This document shows positions 1-8,467 of a stretch of DNA of 36,602 bases, piece after piece. Positions within the stretch are counted from its first letter, which is position 1; the number at the start of each line of letters is the position of its first letter. The position numbers and the translations under genes were made by a program. Where the stretch lies: the NCBI GenBank assembly GCA_032718475.1, contig JAUCBJ010008447.1, positions 1-36,602 on the forward strand. The letters run 5' to 3'. Origin of the DNA: Nemertoderma westbladi. Lineage: Eukaryota > Xenacoelomorpha > Nemertodermatida > Nemertodermatidae. The notes under the pieces are model-generated. The model was not told the DNA's origin, ran no database searches, and saw nothing but the letters and a program-made list of their open reading frames with translations.

Positions 1-2
1 AC

Positions 3-3000
3 GTCAGTTATACAGTAAGTAGTATGCACGGACAGCGTGCAATACCAGTGACACGAGTTAAGTTGGACTTAGACTCTCTTCTTCCAAAATCGCAACACAG
101 CGAGAGGGAGAGGTCTTTGTTGCCCTTTAGAGATCTAACCTTTGCGGCCACGAAGGACTTTAGTAACCTACTAGGTCCAGTGCCGGAACAATCTCTGGAG
201 GACCGTAAGTATTTCAGACACCTTGGTGTACCCGAATGTCCTGTCAATTATAGATCGGTAGCAATGCTGATCGGGACGGACCAATTCAACCTACATCAGG
301 TGTGGGAAACCAGACCATCGGCAGTTGTAGCAGGAAACGCATACGCCTGCAGAACGCCGATAGGGTGGTATACACGAGCGCCTGTGCGCACACTAGACGT
401 AAGTGACGAGGAAGACGATGTACAGAGTACATGCAGTTTATTAACTACAAACTCAATTCATTCCTTTTCACACGACGTGAACCATACTACACTACAGTCG
501 ACAAAACATCACAGACGTGTAACTAGTATGATAAGTCACAAGGAGCAGCTAACCCACAAGGTGAGTTTAGAACTTGGGGAGAAGACGAATCAGCTAGAGA
601 TTCCATCGACGACAGATGATAGGCTTGCGAGTCTACCTACCCCAATAACCTCAACAGTGCCCGTCGATATCGATGATGACGCGTTGAAAATTCATCAGTT
701 GGAACAAGCCGCCTTGGACAAAGAATTAACGGAGAAGACTATCAGGTGGTTAGAACAAGATACAGCTGAACCTGGTAGCTACGAACCTTGTATGTCGGAA
801 CAGGAGAAACAATCTCTGAAGATCATGGAAGATACTATCCGACAGACGGAGGACGGACATTACGAGGTGGGGATGTTATGGCGTAGCCAAAGTCCTAAAC
901 TTATAAATAACTACCCACTGGCTTTAAGACGTCTACACTCAATACGACAACGTCTATTAAAGGACGAGAAAGCCCATCTGCAGTACAACACTCAGATGGA
1001 GACGTATTTGACTGAAGGATACGCTATCCGAATGACTAACCCGGAGCGAGTGACCGACCAGACATACTACCTGCCACATCACTATGTGAGACACCCCGAC
1101 AAACCAGATAAAGTACGCGTAGTCAATGACTGTGCGGCTCTATTTGAGGGAATGTCCCTCAATAGTGAGTTGATGGATGGACCGAACATGAATAATTATC
1201 TTATGGGGGTGATTATGCGCTTCCGTCAGCGCCAAGTAGCCTTTACTTGCGACGTTGAAGCGATGTTTCACCAAGTAAAAGCGTTAGAGCGAGACAGAGA
1301 CAGTTTGCGGTTTCTCTGGTATCCGGAAGGGGACTTAAGTCTACCACCAGCGACTTACCAAATGCAAGTTCGCGTTTTCGGTGCCAGAGACAGCCCAAAT
1401 TGTACGATGTACGCCTTGAAGCAAGCCGCTAGAGATCAGAAACATCTGTATGACCCAGAGATAATTAGAATTGTAGAACGTGACTTTTACGTTGATGACG
1501 GATTACAGAGTTGCGACACAGTAGAACGTGCTACAACAGTAGCACATCAATTACGGGACTGCTTGGCGGGCGGAGGTTTTAACCTCACCAAATTCGCCTC
1601 AAACAGTGCCGAATTAGTTGACTCATTCGGAACTACTGAGCGTGGAGGTGGTGACATAGACCTAGAGTTCGAACCACTACCGACGACTAAGGTGTTGGGG
1701 CTCTTTTGGGACCCAAACACAGACAACTTTCGAGTGAAGGTGAGACTGGACAGTCAAGGAAACACACTGACCAAGAGATCATGCTTGTCAAAATTGAGCC
1801 GATTGTTCGATCCGTTAGGATTCATCAGTCCAGTGATACTGCAAGCCCGCATTTATATGCGCAGTATATGGAAGGATGGACTAACATGGGACGAGCCGAT
1901 CTCATCAGACCAAGTGGACTTATGGAAGACCTGGGAGGCGGAATTATCTTCACTAGAGGATTATTTCATACCCAGGGTTTACTTTCCATTACAGAGTACA
2001 TTTCCTGACAACTTGGAACTACACTGTTTTTCTGACGCCAGTGACAACGGTTTTGGTGTGGCAGCGTATTTGCGCAGACAAGTAGAATCGGACGAGTTCG
2101 ATGTTTCGCTCATTACTTCTAAGGCTAAGACCATGCCTACTAAGTATATGACGACACCACGAGCCGAGCTACAAGCCGCGACCCTGTCAACCACCATCGT
2201 GAACCTCATACAGACAGAACTACAGTCGAGTTTACAGATATTTTATTGGACTGACGCGACGTTGGTTTTATTTTACATAAACAACGACACACTCGAATTC
2301 AAGACATTCGTAGCTAACCGTCGCGCGGAAATTCTAGACCGTTCAATAAAAGAGGATTGGCGACATTGTCCCGGACCACAAAACCCAGCTGATATTGCGT
2401 CGCGAGGAATGATGCCTGAGGAATTCTGTAAACCGGAGAACAAAGAGTTTTGGCAACACGGACCCCAGTTCTTGCAGAAATCGACACAAGATTGGCCTCC
2501 GTTATACGACAACAAGTCCAACACCATTCCTAAGGACGCCGAAATCAAGAAACCAAAAAAGGGGAAGACAAAGAAAAGGACGACGGCGGCAAAACTCAAG
2601 AAAAAACCGAAGGCGAAATGGAAAGATATAACTTCAAAGGTCAAGAGAGGAAGACTTGCGAGCCTTTCTACACCAGACATATCGCCAGACGGTCAACCAG
2701 ACACGTTACTAGACGGTCAACCAGACATTCTACCAGACACTAGTGACATACTGACAAACAGTAAAGCCGCAGTTTCCCTATTGGAGCGGCCTTCTATTGA
2801 CAAACAACCAGATACGTTACCAGACGTATCGCCAGACACATTACTAGACAGTCGACTAGACATTTTGTCAGAAACATCACAAAATGTTCTACCGGACATT
2901 AGTAATGTATCAACTAACAGTAAAGCCGCAGTTTCCCTATTGGAGCGGCCTTGTATTGACAAACTACCAATTTTGACACACTTGAGCAACCATAAGCACG

Positions 3001-4868
3001 GTGAAACCTCATGTATTACAGATGTGGGTAGTACCTACGCTAATGTAAATACAGGTGTTACTTTGCGCTCAAGAGACATACCGAACTTACAACCTATGGT
3101 GAGACCTGGGATTAATGTCGGCAGGAAAATAAGTTTACCGAAACCTGCTGACCCCATAGAGTTCAAACCACCATTAACGATCGACTTACAAAGTACCGAC
3201 AATCAAGGTAAGAGGACAAAAAGGGACAAATTACTTGTAGACCCGGACGGATCAACAGTCAACAAGGGAATACTTACCGGCGGACCCGTGGGCCCTTCTA
3301 GTAATTCAAAACCTTCCAAGTTCTCCATTGACTTACCTGATGACGTCACAAATACTTATGTCGACCGTATTGTAAACCTAACAGATTCTTGGTCGAACGC
3401 TTGCCGAAAATTAGCGTGGATTGTACGTTTTGTACAATACGTTAAAGGCAAACGTGACTTTACACGTCGACTTACATTGGCTGAGATTGACAGGTGTGAG
3501 ATTAAATTAATTCGCCATTACCAACTGCGATATTTCGCGCGCGAATTCACATCTATACATCAAGGTCAACCAATCAAGTCGTCACCGATACTGAGTTGGA
3601 GTCCGATTATTTATAATGGCTTAATTTGTCATAAATCTCGGCTTCAAAACATTGACTTTAACACAAACTTTAGGTACCCAATAATAATACCGCAACATCA
3701 CGAACTACAACGTGCAATGATACTGGACGCACATTTACATCTGAAACACGCTGGAAGACACCACTGTCTTTCCTACTTACGTACTAGATTTGTATTAATT
3801 AGACCCAGTAAAGCGTTAAGTTCAGTGACACGTACGTGTATTATTTGTAAAAAGGTACATTCTAGAATAGGTACCCAAGAAATGAGTGAACTACCACAAG
3901 CACGACTTCAAGCATTCAGACCACCTTTTACAGAGACTGGAATTGATTGCTTTGGTCCCATACATACGAAACGTGGACGTATACTAGTAAAACGCTGGGG
4001 ACTGATTTTCACATGTATGTCCAGTAGGGCAGTTCATATTGAACGTGTGATGGATCTTTCCACCAACGCGTTTATACTAGCACTGCGGCGATTTATCGCT
4101 AGACGCGGACTAGTAAAATGCTTGTACTCAGACCAAGGGACAAACTTCGTTGGTGCTCGGAATGAGATTGCTAGAGCCTTTAAGAAATTAGATCATGATC
4201 AAATCTCAAACGAACTGCAACCTCACAAGATTGTTTGGAAGTTCAATCCTCCAGATAGTCCTTGGAGAGGCGGAGTCTGGGAGAGACTGATTAGATCTAT
4301 AAAGACAGCAATGGCAAAGGTCATTCCAGTAAACCATATATTGACAGACGACCAACTGACAACGTTGTTTGTTGAAATCGAGGCAATACTAAATACTAGA
4401 CCAATAGTATTAGTACCCGATGACAAACAATCTCAGTTTGCTTTGACACCGGCACACCTGCTTATGCAGGCACCGACGACTTTGACACCTATTTCTATTC
4501 CAATAGAAAGCGACAGCTACGGTAGAAAAGCGTGGAAAATCACGCAACTACTGGCTAACAAATTCTGGGAAATATGGCAAAACCATTATTTGCCCTCTAT
4601 TTCTGCCAGAACAACTTGGTACAATAACACCCGCGCATTAAAGCCGGGAGATCACGTGCTGTTGGCAGAAGTGAATCTAAAAAGACGCTTCTGGATAACA
4701 GGTGTCATTTTAGCCACACATCCATCTATGGATGGAGTGACAAGAACTGTGACGGTACGGACAATTGACGGTCGTACAGTAGACAGACCGACTCAACGTC
4801 TCGTACTTCTTGAAGAGACTCGTAACGAGTCTGGAGACTACAAATCTCCAACTAATACTAGTAAATAA
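3..4868 (+). CDS. pol: BEL/Pao retrotransposon Pol polyprotein (5' end outside window)
   Basis: Reverse-transcribes and integrates a BEL/Pao LTR retrotransposon. The frame is open from the left edge, so the first ATG (24) is probably internal. Residue numbers count from that ATG. Residues 1-120 match the C-terminal part of a Pao peptidase (LIGTD near 82-86, then TPIGW); the catalytic Asp motif and any Gag lie upstream, outside the window. RT spans about 290-560 with YVDD at 489-492. RNase H has D671, E715, D744 and D790 (NPADIASRG). A Lys-rich, repeat-bearing linker covers about 830-1090. An H2C2 zinc finger lies near 1235-1280 (HLHLKH then CIICKK). The integrase core has D1308 (GIDCFGP), D1370 (SDQGTNF) and E1420 (GGVWERL), spaced 61 and 49 residues. 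The C-terminus resembles DUF5641 (LKPGDHV, then FWITG). No internal stop in over 1600 codons suggests a young or recently active copy. The insertion-like linker is unusual for the family. Confidence 0.93.
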   Translation, partial: VSYTVSSMHGQRAIPVTRVKLDLDSLLPKSQHSERERSLLPFRDLTFAATKDFSNLLGPVPEQSLEDRKYFRHLGVPECPVNYRSVAMLIGTDQFNLHQVWETRPSAVVAGNAYACRTPIGWYTRAPVRTLDVSDEEDDVQSTCSLLTTNSIHSFSHDVNHTTLQSTKHHRRVTSMISHKEQLTHKVSLELGEKTNQLEIPSTTDDRLASLPTPITSTVPVDIDDDALKIHQLEQAALDKELTEKTIRWLEQDTAEPGSYEPCMSEQEKQSLKIMEDTIRQTEDGHYEVGMLWRSQSPKLINNYPLALRRLHSIRQRLLKDEKAHLQYNTQMETYLTEGYAIRMTNPERVTDQTYYLPHHYVRHPDKPDKVRVVNDCAALFEGMSLNSELMDGPNMNNYLMGVIMRFRQRQVAFTCDVEAMFHQVKALERDRDSLRFLWYPEGDLSLPPATYQMQVRVFGARDSPNCTMYALKQAARDQKHLYDPEIIRIVERDFYVDDGLQSCDTVERATTVAHQLRDCLAGGGFNLTKFASNSAELVDSFGTTERGGGDIDLEFEPLPTTKVLGLFWDPNTDNFRVKVRLDSQGNTLTKRSCLSKLSRLFDPLGFISPVILQARIYMRSIWKDGLTWDEPISSDQVDLWKTWEAELSSLEDYFIPRVYFPLQSTFPDNLELHCFSDASDNGFGVAAYLRRQVESDEFDVSLITSKAKTMPTKYMTTPRAELQAATLSTTIVNLIQTELQSSLQIFYWTDATLVLFYINNDTLEFKTFVANRRAEILDRSIKEDWRHCPGPQNPADIASRGMMPEEFCKPENKEFWQHGPQFLQKSTQDWPPLYDNKSNTIPKDAEIKKPKKGKTKKRTTAAKLKKKPKAKWKDITSKVKRGRLASLSTPDISPDGQPDTLLDGQPDILPDTSDILTNSKAAVSLLERPSIDKQPDTLPDVSPDTLLDSRLDILSETSQNVLPDISNVSTNSKAAVSLLERPCIDKLPILTHLSNHKHGETSCITDVGSTYANVNTGVTLRSRDIPNLQPMVRPGINVGRKISLPKPADPIEFKPPLTIDLQSTDNQGKRTKRDKLLVDPDGSTVNKGILTGGPVGPSSNSKPSKFSIDLPDDVTNTYVDRIVNLTDSWSNACRKLAWIVRFVQYVKGKRDFTRRLTLAEIDRCEIKLIRHYQLRYFAREFTSIHQGQPIKSSPILSWSPIIYNGLICHKSRLQNIDFNTNFRYPIIIPQHHELQRAMILDAHLHLKHAGRHHCLSYLRTRFVLIRPSKALSSVTRTCIICKKVHSRIGTQEMSELPQARLQAFRPPFTETGIDCFGPIHTKRGRILVKRWGLIFTCMSSRAVHIERVMDLSTNAFILALRRFIARRGLVKCLYSDQGTNFVGARNEIARAFKKLDHDQISNELQPHKIVWKFNPPDSPWRGGVWERLIRSIKTAMAKVIPVNHILTDDQLTTLFVEIEAILNTRPIVLVPDDKQSQFALTPAHLLMQAPTTLTPISIPIESDSYGRKAWKITQLLANKFWEIWQNHYLPSISARTTWYNNTRALKPGDHVLLAEVNLKRRFWITGVILATHPSMDGVTRTVTVRTIDGRTVDRPTQRLVLLEETRNESGDYKSPTNTSK
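620..635 (+). repeat. Recurrent retrotransposon hairpin, copy 1
   Basis: A short stem TAGGCT / AGTCTA closes a TGCG loop (one G-U pair). It shares the CTTGCGAG core with four other sites in the same element. It lies in pol and encodes RLASLPTP, close to RLASLSTP at copy 2. This is the weakest copy because the outer stem differs. Confidence 0.45.
2648..2669 (+). repeat. Recurrent retrotransposon hairpin, copy 2
   Basis: The motif GGAAGACTTGCGAGCCTTTC folds as AGGAAG / CTTTCT (one G-U), an A-C mismatch, CT / AG and a TGCG loop. It lies in the pol linker between RNase H and integrase. It is nearly identical in sequence to copies 3 and 5, which are non-coding, so the conservation is not explained by protein. 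Confidence 0.75.
2757..2952 (+). repeat. 159-bp-spaced direct repeat in the pol linker
   Basis: Two identical 37-nt segments (2757-2793 and 2916-2952) are followed by one mismatch and a further shared TATTGACAAAC. They encode NSKAAVSLLERP-x-IDK twice. Between and around them runs a low-complexity PDTLPD / QPDILPD-like peptide. The region is a tandem duplication inside the linker between RNase H and integrase, so this part of the polyprotein is length-tolerant. Confidence 0.85.
4816..4832 (+). other. Perfect 7-bp hairpin near the pol stop
   Basis: AGACTCG / CGAGTCT arms flank a TAA loop. It is preceded by GAAG, like the recurrent hairpin, but differs in loop and stem. It is 36 bases upstream of the pol stop codon. 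Confidence 0.5.
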
Positions 4869-5423
4869 TTAGGAGTTTACAAATAGATTTCCACGTACCT
4901 GTACACTGTAGTAAGGACAGCGGTAGAATTCCATTGTCTTTATATGTGAACATTGAGGGTAGTACCCTTATGTGTCACATAGGAGCGGGATTTGTAGGTA
5001 TAAGAAATGGAATTCTACTTGGAACTCACAATATTGAGACATTTTCGAAATTTTAGACAATCCATTTGGATTTGAAAATTTTTAAAATTTTCTCCAGTGA
5101 ATAGATTTCAGGGTACAGTCGGGTGGAACTTAAAATTAGAGAAACAAGAGAGGAAGACTTGCGAGCCTTTCTTAAAATTTTAATTAAATTTTACACGGTC
5201 TTGTTTCAATAAGTTACATCAAATAAATAGACTCCCCTATATTTATTACTAATTCTTGACTGCTTATTTTCTGATAATAGTTTGGGATCAAAAAGTGAGT
5301 ATTTTAGACTCACAGCCAGTTTAGCCCAAATTCGTTTTTTATTTCGGCAAAAAATTTTAGATAAGAAGCAGCGTGTCATTAAAGAAACCCTAGATCTTAG
5401 GCTATGGGTAGGAGGTTAGAGCG
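4869..5423 (+). other. Spacer between pol and the second coding block
   Basis: AT-rich sequence of about 550 bases. Small inverted or duplicated bits (GGAATTCTA and GAATTCCAT) occur near 4925-5020. It holds hairpin copy 3 and no convincing coding region. A possible upstream ATG at 5404 opens a 37-codon basic reading frame that ends at TAA. The spacer may be a leader for a subgenomic or spliced mRNA of the second block, which is an inference. Confidence 0.5.
5151..5172 (+). repeat. Recurrent retrotransposon hairpin, copy 3
   Basis: Same 22-base sequence and fold as copy 2 (AGGAAG / CTTTCT stem, A-C mismatch, TGCG loop). It is in non-coding sequence between pol and the second coding block. Confidence 0.75.
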
Positions 5424-5867
5424 TTGTCGAAGCCCAAAAGGCAGACGAAACTCTCACGTCTCCTCACAACTAACCACAAACTCTGTTGTATTCCCTCTAG
5501 TAGTAATGATTATGTAACTACACCCCTAATTATGAAAAAAGGGATACAAAGAGAGCCGAGATGGGGATATGATATCCAAGAGGAGGCGGCAGCTTCATTC
5601 GAACGATTTGGAGCAAAAGACTACACTATATTTGGTATAAAGGAATTATCAGAAAGTACAGCGAAGCTCGCAAAGACAGCAATGCCTTTACTCGAGCAGG
5701 ATTTAGCATATTTCGAGACGTGTATCTTCGCTGTGCGGGATCTCTTATCGAAAGATCATCTATGTTTACATTGTTACCCTATGAAGGAGAACGTATCGTG
5801 GAGATTATGGATGAATCACGGCAGACGCGCGCGCCTATCGGTCACCTTGGTGATGAATTCGAAGTAA
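5424..5867 (+). CDS. N-terminal part of the second retrotransposon ORF (overlaps next frame)
   Basis: An open frame after a TAG at 5409. The first in-frame ATG is at 5532; upstream only TTG is available, so an upstream start would need splicing or recoding. The stretch around EEAAASFERFGAKDYTIFG and on to LLEQDLAYFE reads like real protein (acidic, amphipathic). After about 5715 the other frame (beginning RDVYLRCAGSLIE) becomes the protein-like one. The two frames overlap from 5573 to 5867, and moving between them requires a -1 shift. No classical X-XXY-YYZ slippery heptamer is evident at the crossover, so an indel in this copy is as likely as programmed frameshifting. I do not recognise the family. 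Confidence 0.5.
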   Translation: MSKPKRQTKLSRLLTTNHKLCCIPSSSNDYVTTPLIMKKGIQREPRWGYDIQEEAAASFERFGAKDYTIFGIKELSESTAKLAKTAMPLLEQDLAYFETCIFAVRDLLSKDHLCLHCYPMKENVSWRLWMNHGRRARLSVTLVMNSK

Positions 5868-7234
5868 CTACTACGATCGCCGACGATCCTTTAGAGGAAC
5901 TTCTTGAGATTGAAAGGAACCTCCCGAAGAAATCTCAGACGGAGATTCGACAACTTGAAGCAACAGATGCTATAGTTTGCCTACAACCTTCAGAAACCTA
6001 CCAACCCATAGACCCAGATGATTACGATTATAGTATGGGAGGAAGCGCTCGACCGATTGGAGATCTTATATACGAACGAGTGTGGTACCCTGCTAATACG
6101 ATGTGTAGTAAATGTGGCGTCGCTGGACATCATATGGCAAAGTGCAGTGGAAAGCACATTACTACGACTCAGCTAATCTGTGGATGGTGTGGGGATCAAG
6201 GGTCTCATACCTTTTATACTTGCTGGAGATTTATGGCTCAATGTACTTACTGCAATATAAAGGGACATCGAGCATCTGAATGCCAACTGAGAGACATACC
6301 TTATGAACACGAATCTGTAAAACTCGTGAGGAAGTTATTTGATGAGTGGGAAGATTTAGCCGACGAACATGTATCGGCACAGAGAAGACGGTTTCCGATG
6401 AGAGCGCATCTCGGATTTTGGGCGGTAAATCCTCAAACGATGATGTCGGAAGGATATATCTCCGCTATGCCCCAATATGACGAACTTATCGAGGTTGTCG
6501 ATATTTTGCCCCACGACAGCGGATTCCGAGTGGTGCGCGAGTATCTGTTACAAATTCACCCGGATAACAAAAACACATGGAATTTTCAGAAAGTCGTTAA
6601 TCGGATTACGTATGGTGAATTCGATCGTTTCCGAACTGAAAAGCGGAACAAGGGAGCTTGGTTAACCGTCGCATGGGCGTACCGAGCCGCGTTTTACCAC
6701 AAACGTATACGAGCGAGCGTATTCGAGGAAGAGGAGGTCCTAGAGGCGACGAATATATCAGCCACTCCGGTTGCGCCGTCTGCACGTCACCCTCGGGAGG
6801 ACGGTCAGGGTAGGATCATATGGGTCCAGAAGGTGGGCCAACAATTGAAGAAAATTATTAATGTAGAAGAACGCAAGGGAGTTGAGCCGACTATTCGAGT
6901 TACTCGGGATACGGTATCACTTCCAAGAGAACCGGTAGGAGGATCGGGACATACACCAGCTGATCAACAGGGGGCGCAAGCTACTCTTGGGTCTGCGTCG
7001 TCCGCCTTTCGCGAGTTCCCAGACGTTCTACCAACTGTAGTGACGACTGATCGGTCACGAGGAATTGGTCGAGGTTTTGGGATGCCAAATAGACGAATTT
7101 GCGAGGAAATAGTTGCACCGTCTCTCAACGTCTCAAGTAAACCGGTGACTCGCCCCATTAGTCCCATATCGCGAGCAAAGTCACCTGTGCGCAGTTTTCG
7201 AGGACGCGGCAGGGCTCGATCTACTAAGCGATAA
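5720..7234 (+). CDS. Zinc-knuckle nucleic-acid-binding protein downstream of pol
   Basis: Counting from the GTG at 5720, residues 129-142, 154-168 and 175-188 form three zinc knuckles. The first and third are C-x2-C-x4-H-x4-C; the second has five residues before the His. The knuckles follow an acidic segment and precede about 130 residues with no recognised fold (FWAVNPQ, then EYLLQIHPDN). The C-terminus from about 465 is Ser/Arg/Gly-rich and basic (FRGRGRARSTKR). Knuckles plus an RG tail suggest RNA binding like a nucleocapsid, but the ORF lies 3' of pol, where BEL/Pao elements sometimes carry env. No signal peptide or membrane span is visible, so it is not env. I see no DUF1759-type Gag signature. 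The true N-terminus is probably in the preceding frame. Alternatives are a displaced gag-like gene, an accessory protein, or a captured host gene. Confidence 0.75.
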   Translation: MYLRCAGSLIERSSMFTLLPYEGERIVEIMDESRQTRAPIGHLGDEFEVTTTIADDPLEELLEIERNLPKKSQTEIRQLEATDAIVCLQPSETYQPIDPDDYDYSMGGSARPIGDLIYERVWYPANTMCSKCGVAGHHMAKCSGKHITTTQLICGWCGDQGSHTFYTCWRFMAQCTYCNIKGHRASECQLRDIPYEHESVKLVRKLFDEWEDLADEHVSAQRRRFPMRAHLGFWAVNPQTMMSEGYISAMPQYDELIEVVDILPHDSGFRVVREYLLQIHPDNKNTWNFQKVVNRITYGEFDRFRTEKRNKGAWLTVAWAYRAAFYHKRIRASVFEEEEVLEATNISATPVAPSARHPREDGQGRIIWVQKVGQQLKKIINVEERKGVEPTIRVTRDTVSLPREPVGGSGHTPADQQGAQATLGSASSAFREFPDVLPTVVTTDRSRGIGRGFGMPNRRICEEIVAPSLNVSSKPVTRPISPISRAKSPVRSFRGRGRARSTKR

Positions 7235-7254
7235 AAGGGAGGGCAAGGGTGGAC

Positions 7255-7274
7255 GGAAGACTCGTGAGCCTTTC
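7255..7274 (+). repeat. Recurrent retrotransposon hairpin, copy 4 (loop variant)
   Basis: GGAAG / CTTTC stem, A-C mismatch, CT / AG and a CGTG loop instead of TGCG. The stem is kept while the loop changes. It lies 20 bases after the stop codon of the zinc-knuckle ORF. Confidence 0.7.
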
Positions 7275-7594
7275 TTATGATTTGTGATTTATTTGAATTA
7301 TATGTTTTATATTTAGAAAGTTTTGTATTCTGAAAGGGACTCATATTTAGTAAAAACTTATATTTTATATTTGTGTTTATTCCAAACTTATGCAATTTGT
7401 ATTGTTCCGAATATTATGCAATTTATATTTTATAAGCAATATTTGTACCTAAAGAGAAAGTTTTATAGACAGAAAATTTTGTGCTCAGAAAGACTCATAT
7501 TTGTAATTATTCCAAACTTATGCAATCTACATTTAGGTACGAAAGTATTTGTAATTACTTGAATTTATGCAATATTTGGGATGCAATAGTAGAT

Positions 7595-7614
7595 GGAAGA
7601 CTTGCGAGCCTTTC
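7595..7614 (+). repeat. Recurrent retrotransposon hairpin, copy 5
   Basis: GGAAGACTTGCGAGCCTTTC, identical over 20 bases to copies 2 and 3, with the same fold. It lies in the 3' non-coding region between the two copies of the TTTATGCAATATTTG repeat. Confidence 0.75.
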
Positions 7615-8036
7615 TTATTGTTTTCATTTATTTGTATTTGTAATTGTTTGAATTTATGCAATATTTGAGATGCAATAGATTTATATTGGTGAATTTAATT
7701 TAGATTTATATTGTACTTACTTAGTAAAGCCTTAAATACGTAAAGTTTGAATTTGTAATTATTTTGTATCGAATCATTACGTAGAAAGGAAGTATTGTTT
7801 GAAACTTAATTGTAAATATGTAAGTACGCCCTAAGTATTCTATAGTTTGATTGATTATTGGTGAAAACCGTATATTTTATGCACGATAATATCCTGTTTT
7901 CATGGAGCGGTATAGAATTATATTCCCTAAATGCCGTGGATTTTCAAAATTTTATTTTATTCGAATTAACTTTGTAAAGATTGCTTTGAGTTCTCATTAG
8001 TATTGGTTCTATCTATTGTGTATCTATCGGTCAAGT

Positions 8037-8110
8037 GGTTCAGTAGCTCAGTTGGTAGAGCGTTGGAAATTATATGTGTAGTAGGTATCGAGTTCGAATC
8101 CTAGTAAGTG
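8037..8110 (+). other. tRNA-like / SINE-head relic with A and B boxes
   Basis: An A box (TAGCTCAGTTGG, 8044-8055) and a B box (GAGTTCGAATCC, 8090-8101) sit at tRNA-like spacing, and the D arm GCTC / GAGC is intact. The anticodon stem, T stem and acceptor stem do not pair, so this is not a functional tRNA gene. It is best read as a tRNA pseudogene or the head of a tRNA-derived SINE. It lies directly upstream of the LTR-like segment. Confidence 0.65.
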
Positions 8111-8280
8111 CGAATTATTTTTTGTGCAGAATTTCAACTCATTTAAATTAACCGCTACAAATTAATTGCATTTGTCTGTACCAATAAGGCTGTAGTTATT
8201 TGATTGTAACCAATGTCGTGCAAGTTATATATTAGCTGGACCAATAAGCTATCTTTAAAACCTTGTTAGAACCTATAGAA

Positions 8281-8302
8281 CAATCGAGAATTTTCTCGAT
8301 TG
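8281..8302. other. Perfect hairpin upstream of the TATA box
   Basis: CAATCGAGAA and TTCTCGATTG are exact reverse complements separated by TT. It ends 18 bases before the TATA box and could be a protein-binding palindrome or an RNA hairpin in read-through transcripts. Confidence 0.7.
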
Positions 8303-8320
8303 ATTGCGGCACAAATTTGG

Positions 8321-8330
8321 TATATAAAGG
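8321..8330 (+). promoter_or_regulatory. TATA box of the LTR-like segment
   Basis: TATATAAAGG with three CCAAT motifs 80-140 bases upstream. Transcription would be expected to start about 30 bases downstream, near 8350. Confidence 0.55.
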
Positions 8331-8461
8331 TGCGATTTGTTCATTAGTTATTCACTTCAATATTCAATCTTATATCTCAATCTTTCTCAGATTATCTTAT
8401 CAATATTCTGTCGTGCTTAGTTTATTCTCAGATTACATTGTATTATAATTGTGTCTTCTGT

Positions 8462-8467
8462 AATAAA
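8462..8467 (+). terminator. Polyadenylation signal AATAAA
   Basis: AATAAA about 130 bases downstream of the TATA box, followed by T-rich sequence. This is the usual order in a retroelement LTR. Confidence 0.5.

Larger units (their letters stand above)
7235..8036 (+). other. 3' non-coding region of the retrotransposon with internal repeats
   Basis: AT-rich sequence with no coding potential. Direct repeats include TTATTCCAAACTTATGCAAT (near 7378 and 7508) and a roughly 40-base segment containing GAATTTATGCAATATTTG (about 7550-7591 and 7640-7677). Hairpin copies 4 and 5 lie here. There is no strong polypurine tract immediately before the LTR-like segment; the AAAAGGGAGGG after the stop (7233-7243) is the most purine-rich stretch. 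Confidence 0.6.

Noticed and set aside
2273-2680. Antisense open stretch of 135 codons inside pol
   Set aside because: Shadow of the well-supported sense polyprotein; hydrophobic only because it is antisense to a Lys-rich linker.
6964-7395. Antisense open stretch of 143 codons over the end of the zinc-knuckle ORF
   Set aside because: Shadow of the sense ORF with no recognisable features.
8037-8110. Functional tRNA gene
   Set aside because: Only the D arm pairs. Acceptor, anticodon and T stems do not fold, so it is a relic despite good A and B boxes.
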